The notes below the pieces were generated by a model. It ran no database searches. It saw only the letters and a list, made by a program, of their open reading frames with translations, and was not told the origin of the DNA. Below are positions 17,701 through 26,728 of a stretch of 64,000 bases of DNA, piece by piece. The DNA lies in NCBI GenBank assembly GCA_018267825.1, contig JAFDXR010000006.1, positions 20,975-84,974 of the forward strand. Reading direction: 5' to 3'. Each line of letters begins with the position of its first letter. Position 1 is the first letter of the stretch. The position numbers were made by a program, and so were the translations under genes. The stretch is from Bacteroidota bacterium. GTDB taxonomy: Bacteria > Bacteroidota > Bacteroidia > B-17B0 > Aurantibacillaceae.

Positions 17701-19101
17701 TACAAAACGACGGTCACCCGGTACGTTACTGGCGGCTGCCTCTGTCCAACCTGTACCACAGGTAGGCAATAAAGTTGCAGGATATGTGTCGTCCGGATAA
17801 ACATATTTAGTTACAGTAGATCCGCCGTAACCGTTACCACCACATGTAAATGGTGTACCGTCACGCCAGAAGCCAGTCATGTAGTTACGCACCTGTGTGG
17901 CATTCTGAGGGTCAGTTGTCTGAAGCGGCACACCAGGGAAAGAGTTGTTGAAGTAAGTGAAGTTAGACATGATAATTTGCTCACCCAATTCATCGGTAAT
18001 ACCATCCAGGTCATTATCAATGTGGTCATTGGCATCTGCAAGAGGGCCCTGGAAGAAGTCGCAACCCAAAGACGGGATATAGGTACCGTAACCGTTTGTA
18101 CCGGAAACACTCTCATCGAATGCGTCGCCGTTGTAGATAAATCCTAAACCGCGTTTAATATCACAACCGATATAGTCATCACCATAATAACCTAAGTCAG
18201 CATCGGTCCATACAGACATGTATGTATTATTGAGATCTTCGTGTGCACGGTTAATAATCTGGTAGTTATAGAAAGTCATGTTATTGATCTCGTCGGTAGT
18301 TTTGAATGCAAATGCCTGAGCTCTTACTTCCAGACCGATAGCGAGGTTACTTTGAGAAGCCGTGTGGATCCCACCCGCATCGTTATAAACCCACCATAAT
18401 GTTTTATCACCGAAAACACGGGCTTTACAAACACCCAGGTTGTCTTTACCGGCATTGTTGTAAATATCATAGTAAGGATAATCTCCATCGTCTGTAGAAT
18501 AGAAACCATCACCGTTGAAATCAATATATGGTGCAAGGTTCGGATCCTGGTTTTTGGAAATATCACCATTACCCGGCCAGTTTTTCACATTATCAGAAGC
18601 ACCAAGACCTTTAATAACAAAGTCTTCAACCTCGGTACGGGTTAACTGGAAAATTTTATCGTATTGCGAACAAACATCCGGTGATGTTTTTGCATCAATG
18701 GTTGACAATGGGCCAGTCCAGAAATCGATACCATCCTGGCGGTATGTCTGGGCAGCTACTTTCAGGTTTCCACCTCCATCGTAACCACTGAACCAAACGT
18801 TACCGGCAAAGTTCGAAGATATCCATTGTGCCTTGGCATCTACTTTCGGAATAACGTAATAGGCATTTCCCTGGCCAAACAAGTCCCACCACATATCAGA
18901 GCCTGAAAAGATAATGGTTCGAACGTTGTTGATAGATAACTCCGCGCTGCTTTGAGCAGGCGAACAATCTGTCATGACTTTACTGGAAGCTGACTGTTTA
19001 TGAACACTCCAGCCATATTTCTCTTTTGCAGGCATTGCCACGGTGCTCAAAAGAGCCGCTGCCAAAGAGAGATTCCGGGTAATTATACTTATTCTTTTCA
19101 T
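14734..19101 (-). CDS. Giant secreted protein with T9SS-type C-terminal domain
   Basis: A 1455-residue exported protein. The signal region is MKRISIITRNLSLAAALLST, ending near AMPAKEK. The C-terminal ~110 residues have the T9SS sorting-type fold pattern (NIVPNPYYGYS, then IRIYTLNGTLVRTI, then GLYIIHID). Asp-rich segments DFNGDGFYSTDDGDYP and DNDLDGITDELGE look like calcium-binding loops. No catalytic domain is recognised. It lies 19 bases after the TonB receptor and 29 bases before the PorV/PorQ gene. A surface structural or adhesive role, or a partner of the receptor, is possible but not shown. Confidence 0.8.
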   Translation of the reverse strand: MKRISIITRNLSLAAALLSTVAMPAKEKYGWSVHKQSASSKVMTDCSPAQSSAELSINNVRTIIFSGSDMWWDLFGQGNAYYVIPKVDAKAQWISSNFAGNVWFSGYDGGGNLKVAAQTYRQDGIDFWTGPLSTIDAKTSPDVCSQYDKIFQLTRTEVEDFVIKGLGASDNVKNWPGNGDISKNQDPNLAPYIDFNGDGFYSTDDGDYPYYDIYNNAGKDNLGVCKARVFGDKTLWWVYNDAGGIHTASQSNLAIGLEVRAQAFAFKTTDEINNMTFYNYQIINRAHEDLNNTYMSVWTDADLGYYGDDYIGCDIKRGLGFIYNGDAFDESVSGTNGYGTYIPSLGCDFFQGPLADANDHIDNDLDGITDELGEQIIMSNFTYFNNSFPGVPLQTTDPQNATQVRNYMTGFWRDGTPFTCGGNGYGGSTVTKYVYPDDTYPATLLPTCGTGWTEAAASNVPGDRRFVQSAGPFTLKAGAVNYITVGLPWARTTTAGNPLSSVTLLKSADDKAQALFDNCFKVLNGPEAPDLTIQELDNELILYLTNKFGSNNFQKTPNDYQEQDVTILPIITGCATGTITNYAHPDSLYRFEGYKIYQLKNDAVLQEELFDENKAKLAFQCDVKNGVTKLVNFTLDPSIGGDVPKVMVEGQDNGLQTSFHFTKDLFSSSSDQKVINNKTYYFMVVAYAYNNYLTYKEDVDCSQDLYNNKYGQKRPYLEGRINKKAYGIPHTPSPEKGGSELNSYYGYGPKVTRIEGQGNGGNILDLTQASIDEIFNNGDRVAKITYENGRGPLNIKVVDPLNVPNADFTVKFLRLPKTQYDPSNHPLAPVTPSVTPNLTDAGYGQALGDSLTWVLINNTNNKTYYPGLAIKLKQEFYFKELGLSVSLSQVTDAGSTAFGTDTLKNYRDGDLLDASITFAESTTPWLTGVPDVDGSNFQGVNDNGFNWIRSGKYVDNASPADPHQDDYNWLNTSKDKRFADPDEIFEKILGRTWAPFCLAAYSYSNATTNTIEGPAGPSIAALYSGSTYGYIGMDTRTLGSIDVIITSDRSKWTHCMVLEECDDPALAVNNAKKLEMRRSRSVDKDGRPLGDPNCNTSEAAFDTVQYGMGWFPGYAINIETGERLNMAFGEDSYQSKNGRDMMWNPTATVSTQNYPFTFGGRHYIYVFGNNKRQKYGTSPAALAPIFGKNMGAGTYKDLKDMVGVYKNTFGSSVIQLQIAYKNLMSDGMWVNIPVVASPKFEFTNPSNMPCDVKVRLRVKRAYRYGYASVFTPAPGGLTTASYPSTAKNAASNIAEFPSDISAAPLNNNFPMYTFTTSDIYANVGNGDVAKNALDLINIVPNPYYGYSTYETGNRLDTRVRITNLPNKCKIRIYTLNGTLVRTINRDVTGQEDIDVREVSDFHHTKYVSYQDWDLKNQSGITVASGLYIIHIDAPGLGEKILKWFGVMRPLDLQNY

Positions 19102-19120
19102 AACAATGAGTTTATTTTAA

Positions 19121-22100
19121 TTAGAAGTCTAACATAACACCGATACGGATGGTGCGTGGTCTTGAATAGTTATTAGGATTGTTGATATAAATGTTGTACT
19201 GATCCGTGAACGCTGTCGGGCTCAATGCGTTGTGCACGTTCTGCGCACCCACAGGAGAGTTCAGGTATCCGTCGTCATCCGGGTTACCGGTAAAGTTATA
19301 CACAGTCAGGATGTTTTTAGTGTTCAGTAAGTTCAATACCTGTAAGTAGATATTCAGGTTAGCTGTTTTGCGGCTGTCGCCTTCTTTTTTACCCCATGAT
19401 AATTCGATGTTTTTATCGAGACGTAAATCCGTTCTGAACTGCCATGGTTTGTTAGAACCATTTAAACTACCAAGGATGTTTGAACGACCACCGATTGGAA
19501 CTGCGTTTGACCAGCGTGTATAAGGAGAACCCGAACCTAAGTGAACGATGAAGTTAGCACCAACATCTTTCAGCAACTGAATGGTTTGCTCGCTGCCATC
19601 TTTTTTCTTCTTATCCCATTTCGGACCTCTGTAATCTTTACCGGCACCAAAACGGTAATCGAGGTTCACCGTAATGTTATGGCGTTGATCGTAGTCGAGT
19701 GGTAATGTTACACGCAGGTTAGGCTGACCTGAAGTTGCAAGGTTAGCACCTGAGTTTCTGTTTGAACCTGAACCATCAGCAAACTGTAAGGTATAGTTAG
19801 CTGTTAAACGAACACCGTTTGTACGACGGAGGTCAAACTCCATACTTAAACCTTTTACAGTACCGAAATCCTGGTTAGCGTAAGTCAGGTATGTTTTAGG
19901 ATAAGCCATGTTCAACGATACCACGGTGATCTGATTTCTCATCTCACGGTAGAATGCTGTAATTTTTAAAGCAGCATTTTTCTTTTCGTTTAATACCTGA
20001 TTGTAACCTAATTCGTAGTCAACTGTTTTTTCAGGTTTCAGGTTCGGGTTGGTAATGAATGCACCGCTCGACTGAGCTGCGAGGAAGTAGTAATCTTTAG
20101 GGTCGAAACGCATAGCGTTTCCTAACGAAGGACGTTGTGTTAACACGTCGTAGTGAGCAAAGAAGTTAGCTACGTCAGAGATAGGGAAAGAGAAAGCCAC
20201 ACGCGGCATGAAGTTGATCTGTGCTTTGTAATCTGTAAATGCCGATGCACTGAAAGGTTTTGCTGCTTGTGACGGATCTTTTAAGTAAGGGTAAGATGTA
20301 GCACCTGAGTTTAATGCTGTTGGGTCAGACACCTCTTTACCTTCAGCGTTATACCATTTGTTGGTAGTACCATCGCGGTAACCTGTTACTGTAGGGTTTG
20401 TTGCGTTACCATTGCTGGCCAGGTTTTCTTTAATATAAACAACATAATCTTTACCGATATTGTCCGGAGTACCGTTAGAGAGGTCACCGGCTTTGTAGGT
20501 ATCATAGAATACGTATTGATCTTTAGGTACTTTCTGGTTGGCATCAAAACGATCCACACGTAAACCCACGTTGAATTTCATGTCTTTGAAGTCGAATTTA
20601 TCCTGGATATAACCAGCTACATAAATCGGACGGAAAGAACCAACCGGGTAAAGGTTATTACCATGAGCATCTTTTTTGTTGAGGAAGTCGTCGAGGTTGG
20701 TTGCCTGGTTGTAACGGTTACCGAGGTAATCGTAACCATAGTAATCAACCAGTGAACTTACACCACCATTTAATAAGTCATCAGCGCTGAACATGCTGAG
20801 TTTGAACTGGCTTGGATCGTATTGGTCAACATTGATATATGTTGCCGATTTTCCTGGAGCGCCCAGTTCTTCAACCATAGAGCGAATAAACTGTGAAGAA
20901 GAATTTGCGTTATCGTAACGGATCATATACGCATCGTAATTGTTGTACTGGCCGATATATGTTGTATCGGTATTTTTACTCAGGTAAGCGAGCTGGCGCA
21001 TACGGGTCCAGAGATCAATAGGAGAAATCTGGTAACCGCGTTCGTTACGCTGATCGTATTCAACCCCAACCATGATCGCATGGTTTTTAATATCGGATGA
21101 GAAACTGGCTGAGAAACGCAGCTGTGAACGCTCATTTTTCAGGTTACCGTTGTACTGACGGCCTGTAGAAGAGAATAAACTATTGATCCCCTGCGGACGG
21201 TCACCGTTGATAAACCCGTTGTTGATCTGAACAGCGTTCAGGGATTGTAATGAACCGTAGTAGTTAAAAATCTGTGATGTATAGTTTGCAGCAGTAGCGT
21301 TGATATCGCTACGGTCGAATGTTACACCGGTGAGGGTTGGACCGTTATAGTAGTAGTTAATGTCCTGACCGTTGTTGATTACTTTCAGGCTGTAGTTGCT
21401 GTAACCTGTATCGTAGTTTTGGTAGAATTTACCGATATAACCGTAGTTGAAGAGGTTGTCTTTGTGAGAATCATCCTGTGTTTTGTCGCGGTATTGTTCG
21501 TAACTGGCGAGGAACGTAAAATAGGAGTTGGAAACGAGCGACTGTGATTTTTCTTTAGCAGTACCGGTCAGGTTGTTACCAAATTTCTGGCTGATACGTG
21601 CGAAGGTTCTCCAGGTGCTTTTAATAACCTGTGGGTTATTTTGTGAGTTGAACATCGAATAATCAAAAATGAAATCGTGGTAGTTTTGATAATCCAATGA
21701 TCCACCTACTGTTAAGTTTGTATTCGGAGCTAATTTGAAATCGAGTTTACCGGTCACCTGGATGGCTTTGCTGGCCACATTCTGACGGGCTTTGGAAGAC
21801 ACCATGTCTTGTTTTGTAACATAGTCCAGTTTACGGATAAAGTTGGCTCCTGTAGGTGATAAACGCAGAGGTTCATCTTCAATTTCTTTTAACAGATCAT
21901 CTTTCGCTCGGTACAATGGTACATAAGACGGGCTCGGATCTTTTTGATATGTACCCTGACCGGATAAGAAGAAACCGATAACAGGGGTTTTATGACCTGC
22001 TGAATCTTTTTTCTGGAGGATAGGACCACCTACGCTGAAACCTAAAGAGTTATAACCGTAAGCATCGGTAAGCTGAGAAGAGATTAACTCAACACCACCG

Positions 22101-22801
22101 AAGAACTGGCTTTGAGGACCACGCGTTGTTACAGAGATTACACCGGATGTAGCATCACCGTACTGAGCCGGTAAACCACCGGTAATTACGGCAATCTGCT
22201 CAACCGATTGCTGAGGAATGTTATTACCACCGATTACTTTAACACCATCCACAAAATAAGTGGTGTTATCAGAACGACCACCACGTACGTTAATATCTTT
22301 TCCTTCGTCAGCCTGGAATACACCGGCTGTTGTTGCAGCTACCGAGTTAATGTTTTTGGTAGCCATGTTCTGGTATTCTTCACGGGTTACTGTTCCACCC
22401 GATTTGGTATCCGGGTCGATCAGTGGCACCTGGTATTCAACAACCACAACCTCATCGAGGTTAACACCTGAACCGTTTGATAATTTAATCGTTTGATACG
22501 CAGTTGCACCTTCCTTAACAATAATACCTTTCACCTCTGCTGCCTGGTACCCAACGTAAATACCTTTCACATCGTATTTACCGGGAGCAAGGGGTTTAAT
22601 CACTGCATAACCATCAATATCGGTTGTCGCAACGCCCACCTGTACTCCATTCTGGTAAGCTACAACGTTCGCAAAAGGGATTGCTTCTCCATTCGCATTA
22701 TCTTGCAGTAAAACTTTAATGGAACCGTTGTTGTTCTGCGCAAACGCAACAGCTCCAAAGAGGATAAAAGCTACGATAGAAAAGTAAATTTTTCTTAGCA
22801 T
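19121..22801 (-). CDS. TonB-dependent receptor with N-terminal carboxypeptidase-like domain
   Basis: A 1226-residue outer-membrane receptor that imports ligands using energy from TonB/ExbBD. It has a signal peptide (MLRKIYFSIVAFILFGAVAF, cleaved near AQN) and a carboxypeptidase regulatory-like domain (about 28-110: DNANGEAIPFANVVAYQNG). The plug domain carries VNVRGGR-like sequence (KDINVRGGRSDNTTYFVDG) and GGLPAQYGDATSGVISV. A long barrel ends in the aromatic SRPRTIRIGVMLDF. The ligand is unknown and there is no SusD partner. It is the first gene of an operon with the giant T9SS protein and the PorV/PorQ protein. An inverted repeat lies in the leader. Confidence 0.93.
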   Translation of the reverse strand: MLRKIYFSIVAFILFGAVAFAQNNNGSIKVLLQDNANGEAIPFANVVAYQNGVQVGVATTDIDGYAVIKPLAPGKYDVKGIYVGYQAAEVKGIIVKEGATAYQTIKLSNGSGVNLDEVVVVEYQVPLIDPDTKSGGTVTREEYQNMATKNINSVAATTAGVFQADEGKDINVRGGRSDNTTYFVDGVKVIGGNNIPQQSVEQIAVITGGLPAQYGDATSGVISVTTRGPQSQFFGGVELISSQLTDAYGYNSLGFSVGGPILQKKDSAGHKTPVIGFFLSGQGTYQKDPSPSYVPLYRAKDDLLKEIEDEPLRLSPTGANFIRKLDYVTKQDMVSSKARQNVASKAIQVTGKLDFKLAPNTNLTVGGSLDYQNYHDFIFDYSMFNSQNNPQVIKSTWRTFARISQKFGNNLTGTAKEKSQSLVSNSYFTFLASYEQYRDKTQDDSHKDNLFNYGYIGKFYQNYDTGYSNYSLKVINNGQDINYYYNGPTLTGVTFDRSDINATAANYTSQIFNYYGSLQSLNAVQINNGFINGDRPQGINSLFSSTGRQYNGNLKNERSQLRFSASFSSDIKNHAIMVGVEYDQRNERGYQISPIDLWTRMRQLAYLSKNTDTTYIGQYNNYDAYMIRYDNANSSSQFIRSMVEELGAPGKSATYINVDQYDPSQFKLSMFSADDLLNGGVSSLVDYYGYDYLGNRYNQATNLDDFLNKKDAHGNNLYPVGSFRPIYVAGYIQDKFDFKDMKFNVGLRVDRFDANQKVPKDQYVFYDTYKAGDLSNGTPDNIGKDYVVYIKENLASNGNATNPTVTGYRDGTTNKWYNAEGKEVSDPTALNSGATSYPYLKDPSQAAKPFSASAFTDYKAQINFMPRVAFSFPISDVANFFAHYDVLTQRPSLGNAMRFDPKDYYFLAAQSSGAFITNPNLKPEKTVDYELGYNQVLNEKKNAALKITAFYREMRNQITVVSLNMAYPKTYLTYANQDFGTVKGLSMEFDLRRTNGVRLTANYTLQFADGSGSNRNSGANLATSGQPNLRVTLPLDYDQRHNITVNLDYRFGAGKDYRGPKWDKKKKDGSEQTIQLLKDVGANFIVHLGSGSPYTRWSNAVPIGGRSNILGSLNGSNKPWQFRTDLRLDKNIELSWGKKEGDSRKTANLNIYLQVLNLLNTKNILTVYNFTGNPDDDGYLNSPVGAQNVHNALSPTAFTDQYNIYINNPNNYSRPRTIRIGVMLDF

Positions 22802-22835
22802 ATGATTAAATTTTTAGTAACGTTCAACTTTTTAT

Positions 22836-22914
22836 GAGCGGATAAATTTATAAATGAATGGGAACCCGTGCAAATTATTTTGCGTTTATTTCCTAATTTT
22901 CTGATTATCCGCTC
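22836..22914. promoter_or_regulatory. Inverted repeat in the TonB-operon leader
   Basis: Perfect 10 bp arms GAGCGGATAA (22836-22845) and TTATCCGCTC (22905-22914), separated by 59 bases and placed 35 bases before the TonB receptor ATG. It could form a leader stem in mRNA or be a paired operator. The rest of the gap 22802-23146 is AT-rich with no gene recognised; no clear -33/-7 promoter could be fixed. Confidence 0.4.
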
Positions 22915-23146
22915 TTTATTTTCCAAATTTTTGTCGTTAAAAGCCTGTAAAAGTTAACAAGATTTAACACGAATTTAAGGGGCCGGAAGGGCTTAAAAAA
23001 CAGGCTCCTCACATGTGGGCTTACTATTTTGATAAGTGGTCGGTTTTGGCAAATAACTGGTTAATGCCCCGGGGCGGGACAAACTTATACACCGGAACTG
23101 AAACGGCTGAATCCCTTTTGTATCAAGGGTTTCGGGATACGAAAGT

Positions 23147-23479
23147 CTATTTTCGCTTTTTGTGAAACAAACGCTGGAAAAACGGTTCGCGTTCGTGATT
23201 GTTGTTGCGCACTGCTTTTTTCTTGCTTTGCTTCATACGTTTACGCACTTCCTTGGTTTGCAGGCGTTTATGGTGTCTTTCAATTTTCTTTTCTTCCTCG
23301 TGTTTCAAACGTCGCTCTTCTTTCCATTTCTGTTTGTCTTCTTTGCGCTGTTTGCGCTTGCTTTTGAGCGACTGCTCTTTTTTGGGAGCATCGCCGCCCC
23401 CGTTGTCCTGGGCCACAGCCCTACCCTGCAGCATCAGCAGCATCAGGAAAGCAAAGAGTATTTTAAACGAACGTTTCAA
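23147..23479 (-). CDS. Small secreted, strongly basic protein
   Basis: About 110 residues from a TTG at 23479, giving a clean signal peptide (MKRSFKILFAFLMLLMLQG, cleaved after AVAQ). A longer frame to 23500 also exists. The mature part is a Lys/Arg/Glu-rich helix (EQSLKSKRKQRKEDKQKW, then HHKRLQTKEVRKRMKQSKKK) and probably forms a charged coiled rod. Similar short basic exported proteins are common and uncharacterised in Bacteroidota. It may bind nucleic acid, LPS or peptidoglycan; nothing in the sequence decides. It lies 17 bases after the dCMP deaminase stop. Confidence 0.65.
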   Translation of the reverse strand: MKRSFKILFAFLMLLMLQGRAVAQDNGGGDAPKKEQSLKSKRKQRKEDKQKWKEERRLKHEEEKKIERHHKRLQTKEVRKRMKQSKKKAVRNNNHEREPFFQRLFHKKRK

Positions 23480-23517
23480 AACGATTATCTGAATAAACAA
23501 TTTACACTAAAACGGAA

Positions 23518-23973
23518 TTATGGCATTTTCGTTACTTCAACGCCAAACTTACGCAGAAAATCCACCCCTTCGTCGGTCGGAATGTTTTTAAACTCAGCGT
23601 AACTGTTTTTATAAAGTACCCTTCTGATCCCGGTCGAAAAAATAACGCGGGCGCAGGCAATGCAGGGCGAAAGGGTCACGTAGAGCGTAGATCCCTCGAT
23701 AGAAACATTGTTCTTGGCGGCATAAAGAATAGCGTTTTGCTCGGCATGCAGCGCCAGTGAACAGGATCCTTTGCTATCGCGCGGACAGCCTTCTTCGGGC
23801 CACTCGATATCGCAATTGTGTGTGCCGGCGGGCGGGCCATTGTAGCCCAATGAAACAATACGGGTATCTTTGGTAAGCACGGCTCCTACCTGGGCTTTTA
23901 CACAGTGGGAACGCAGGGACAGCTTCTCAGCGAGGTCCATGTATATTTCATCAAAACTTGGTTTTTTTGCCAT
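23518..23973 (-). CDS. dCMP deaminase (ComEB-like cytidine deaminase family)
   Basis: About 151 residues from the ATG at 23973 (MAKKPSFDEIYMDLAEKLS). The zinc site is complete: LALHAEQNAILYAA supplies His and the catalytic Glu, and TLSPCIACARVIF supplies the two Cys. The long insert with CDIEWPEEGCPRD is typical of dCMP deaminases, which convert dCMP to dUMP for dTTP synthesis. A start at 24027 is possible but adds an unconserved extension that nearly meets the upstream patatin gene. Confidence 0.9.
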   Translation of the reverse strand: MAKKPSFDEIYMDLAEKLSLRSHCVKAQVGAVLTKDTRIVSLGYNGPPAGTHNCDIEWPEEGCPRDSKGSCSLALHAEQNAILYAAKNNVSIEGSTLYVTLSPCIACARVIFSTGIRRVLYKNSYAEFKNIPTDEGVDFLRKFGVEVTKMP

Positions 23974-24036
23974 AGCGGTTACAAATGTACGCTTTCCCCC
24001 GAAATAATTCAGAAGCTCTGCCATCAAAGACAGCCC

Positions 24037-24879
24037 TCAGAGTGCGCGCATTTTCAGGCAATGTTCACGTCCGCTGGCTAATCCGTAACGGTAATCTTCG
24101 TGAAGCAGTTCTTTGGAATTGGTAAATACACCGGCTTTCAGCGAGTCGGCCGGAGCTATCTGATGAATGGTGATACCGGCAGGAGGGTTGTTGATGAAAT
24201 CGACAGAGCGGTTGTACTTCGCAATATTTTCAGAAAAGGCTTTCCGTACATGCTCCTGTTTGTTGTAATACATTTCGCCAATGACATCGATCCACGACTT
24301 TCCTATTTTTTCGTTGGCAGGTGTTGTACGCACCACTGTAATGTCGGTGGCCCCCTGTGCTACTACCCACTCTACCGGCAATGGATCGCCCCAGGCTCCA
24401 TCCATATAATCCTGTCCCTGTACAGGATGTTTTCCTTTCGAGATGAAAGGCAGAGAGCATGATGCTATGATAGCCTCACACCAGTTGGTTTGTGTGGGAT
24501 CGCAGTAATATGGCTCGCCGGTTGTTCTGCTGGTCATCACCACGGCAAATGTGCGGCCCTGCAGATGCTGGTTTGCAGCGATGATATCGAATGGAAAATG
24601 AATGGTTGAAATGTCGTAAAACACATCTACGTTCATTACCGGTTGCAGACGCAGCACATTGGCATAGTCAACGAAACGTTTTTTCTCGGAAAGGAAACAA
24701 ATGGCGCCAAAGCAATGCCCGGGCTGATTGGCAATGTAATACGATGCGGCAATAGCACCCCCCGAAACCCCGGCGTATATATCGAATGGCTTGTAATCAT
24801 GCTCCAGGAAAGCATCGAGCACACCCGAGCTGAATGCTGTGCGAAACCCACCTCCCTGTATGATCAATGCTTTTTTCAA
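24037..24879 (-). CDS. Patatin-like phospholipase
   Basis: A 280-residue patatin-family acyl hydrolase that likely cleaves phospholipids or neutral lipids. The oxyanion loop is QGGGFRTAF (residues 8-16). The nucleophile elbow is GVSGG with Ser39. The dyad Asp is in YMDGAWGDPLP near residue 160. No signal peptide is seen, so it is probably cytoplasmic or membrane-associated. The start is TTG; no ATG exists upstream in frame before the conserved N-terminus. The family resembles YjjU/RssA-type bacterial patatins. Confidence 0.88.
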   Translation of the reverse strand: MKKALIIQGGGFRTAFSSGVLDAFLEHDYKPFDIYAGVSGGAIAASYYIANQPGHCFGAICFLSEKKRFVDYANVLRLQPVMNVDVFYDISTIHFPFDIIAANQHLQGRTFAVVMTSRTTGEPYYCDPTQTNWCEAIIASCSLPFISKGKHPVQGQDYMDGAWGDPLPVEWVVAQGATDITVVRTTPANEKIGKSWIDVIGEMYYNKQEHVRKAFSENIAKYNRSVDFINNPPAGITIHQIAPADSLKAGVFTNSKELLHEDYRYGLASGREHCLKMRAL

Positions 24880-25112
24880 TGTACTCTAAAGTATAAAACT
24901 AGTTCTTAATCCTGAAAAGAAAATGAACTTTTGTTCTATCTTACTATCCTTTATGTTCAGGCAATGAGCCGGTTTCGCTAAGACCAGCTGCCAGCCTGTT
25001 CCATTTTGATGAGCATGCGGACTATGTTTTCAGAAGCATGATTTCCCGGATTGAGAAAAACCGCGGAATTTTTATCGGCTTTTACAGGCAAGGCCGGAGC
25101 GGTATCCAAAGA

Positions 25113-25856
25113 TTAATTAATGATCTGTCCTTTGTTATTCTCCAGTTTTTCCCTCCATTGGCGGAGTTCCCCGGATGTCTGCCCGACCCAATCAGTTATC
25201 TCACCCACAATTTTCAGGGGTTCTGTACTGCGATAAGACTGCGTCATATTTCCGGGAAATTTCTTATTCGTTACGTTCGGATCATTCTCAAAACGTCCCG
25301 TAGGCTCCACGATATAAACGCGTTCACGCCCAGCTCCTTTGGCCAGGGCTGCAGCCAGCCCTGCACCATTTACCAGGGCCGTAAAATAAATATGGTTCAT
25401 CACAAGATCCGCCTCGTAGTTGGATTTGCTGCCGGCCGTGAGAAAATCGCCCACCTTTAAATCGGCTTTTGTTCCATGATAAAAAGGGCCTGTGCAGGAA
25501 GGCTCATCGGTATACGAAGCCGCTGTTTGGCGGTGTTTTTGGGCAGCAGCATGGTCGCCCAGCTCCTCACAGCATTTGGCAAGGTCGGAATATATAAGGG
25601 GAAAAGCACTCTTAACCGAATCGTCGTTTATGTTCAAGGCCATTTGCAAAACAGTCTCTTTCCACTTCAAGCGATCGGCAACATGTTTCTGATGGCGCGA
25701 TACATAATGGGCGGCAATGAATTTTTCGAAATCCAATGTGGCTTCGTTCCAGGCACGGAGAAATACTTCAGCCGCTTCTTCCGGCTGGCCTTTTCCTTCC
25801 AGTGCCATTCCCTGGATACAGAGTTTAACAATTGTGTTGGTCGGGTCGAATGCCAT
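25113..25856 (-). CDS. arr: Rifampin ADP-ribosyltransferase (Arr) with helical N-terminal extension
   Basis: A 247-residue protein in two parts. The C-terminal ~125 residues match Arr enzymes, which inactivate rifamycins by ADP-ribosylation using NAD+. Motifs are GPFYHGTKADLKVGDFL (about 122-138), then YEADLVMNHIYFTAL, RVYIVEPTGRFENDPN and KKFPGNMTQSYRS. The N-terminal ~115 residues are helical with a tetratricopeptide look (GQPEEAAEVFLRAWNEATLD, then YSDLAKCCEELGDHAAAQKH). Stand-alone Arr is about 140 residues, so the extension is an added domain. Activity on rifampin is inferred from the family. Confidence 0.85.
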   Translation of the reverse strand: MAFDPTNTIVKLCIQGMALEGKGQPEEAAEVFLRAWNEATLDFEKFIAAHYVSRHQKHVADRLKWKETVLQMALNINDDSVKSAFPLIYSDLAKCCEELGDHAAAQKHRQTAASYTDEPSCTGPFYHGTKADLKVGDFLTAGSKSNYEADLVMNHIYFTALVNGAGLAAALAKGAGRERVYIVEPTGRFENDPNVTNKKFPGNMTQSYRSTEPLKIVGEITDWVGQTSGELRQWREKLENNKGQIIN

Positions 25857-25900
25857 ATACCGTTTTTTTAAATGCGACCTGACAGCCGTTCAGGCTTTAC

Positions 25901-26728
25901 CTATTCCAGAATGATCTTCTGATATTGCGATTGGCTGCCTTCTTCAATTAAAACAAAGTACATACCTCTTTCCAGGTCTTTCACATTTATTTTTTCGTTG
26001 CTTTGCGAAGACTTCATAGTGCTTATGGTTTGTCCCAATTGATTCAACAATGTAATGGTGTGTTCGGCTGAAGGATTGCTGAACTTAATATCCAGCTGGT
26101 TGGTAGCGGGGTTTGGGGATACGGTATTATTATTTACCAGGTTGTTTTTTTGTATACCGGTTGTAACAGGGGGCTGAATGCAGCAATTGCCGCCAGCTGA
26201 TACATTCTGAGGCGAAGTACTTAAATAGCATCCGTACTGTGTCTTGTGATAATAAAATGTCCCGCCGAACATGGCCATAAAGTAATCGGTGATCTGGTCG
26301 GGTGTATTACAGCCCCCCTGGCTGGTGGTGTTGCTGCAGGAATAATTGCATATAACAGACGTATAGCCATAGGAGTTACTATATGTTACCGTCGGAGCGA
26401 AAATAATACTTGTGGATGTGGTAGGCGCCACATGCAGCGTAGTGGTAGGAACGCCCGGGCTGCAATGTGTACTCGGACTACTATTATAACCAGCGTAAAC
26501 AACCTGCACCACATTGGCTGAATAAGTTCCGGTTACCTGAACATCGATGGCTTCATAACTGACAATTCCAATTTTGAGGTTCGGAATATTCTGGTCGACA
26601 TTAATTTGCAAAAATCCTCCATCGTAATTCGAATAGATGATCACGTTACCGCTCGCGTTGCAAAAGCTTTGAGCCCTTGACAGCATAGACAGAGTAACCA
26701 GAAATAAACAGGTGTAAAGTAGTTTCAT
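25901..26728 (-). CDS. Secreted protein with T9SS type A sorting domain
   Basis: About 275 residues from the ATG at 26728, which begins a clean signal peptide (MKLLYTCLFLVTLSMLSRAQ); an earlier frame to 26827 lacks one. The middle is a Ser/Thr/Tyr/Cys-rich beta region of unknown fold (residues ~25-190). The C-terminus is a canonical sorting domain: VSPNPATNQLDIKF, then ITLLNQLGQTI and GMYFVLIEEG. It is exported by the Sec pathway and then T9SS to the cell surface or medium. Function of the mature part is not recognised. Confidence 0.8.
   Translation of the reverse strand: MKLLYTCLFLVTLSMLSRAQSFCNASGNVIIYSNYDGGFLQINVDQNIPNLKIGIVSYEAIDVQVTGTYSANVVQVVYAGYNSSPSTHCSPGVPTTTLHVAPTTSTSIIFAPTVTYSNSYGYTSVICNYSCSNTTSQGGCNTPDQITDYFMAMFGGTFYYHKTQYGCYLSTSPQNVSAGGNCCIQPPVTTGIQKNNLVNNNTVSPNPATNQLDIKFSNPSAEHTITLLNQLGQTISTMKSSQSNEKINVKDLERGMYFVLIEEGSQSQYQKIILE

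Noticed and set aside
24880..25112. Possible vestigial coding sequence between the patatin and Arr genes
   Set aside because: An open + frame exists but shows no recognisable protein and runs on opposite the Arr gene.
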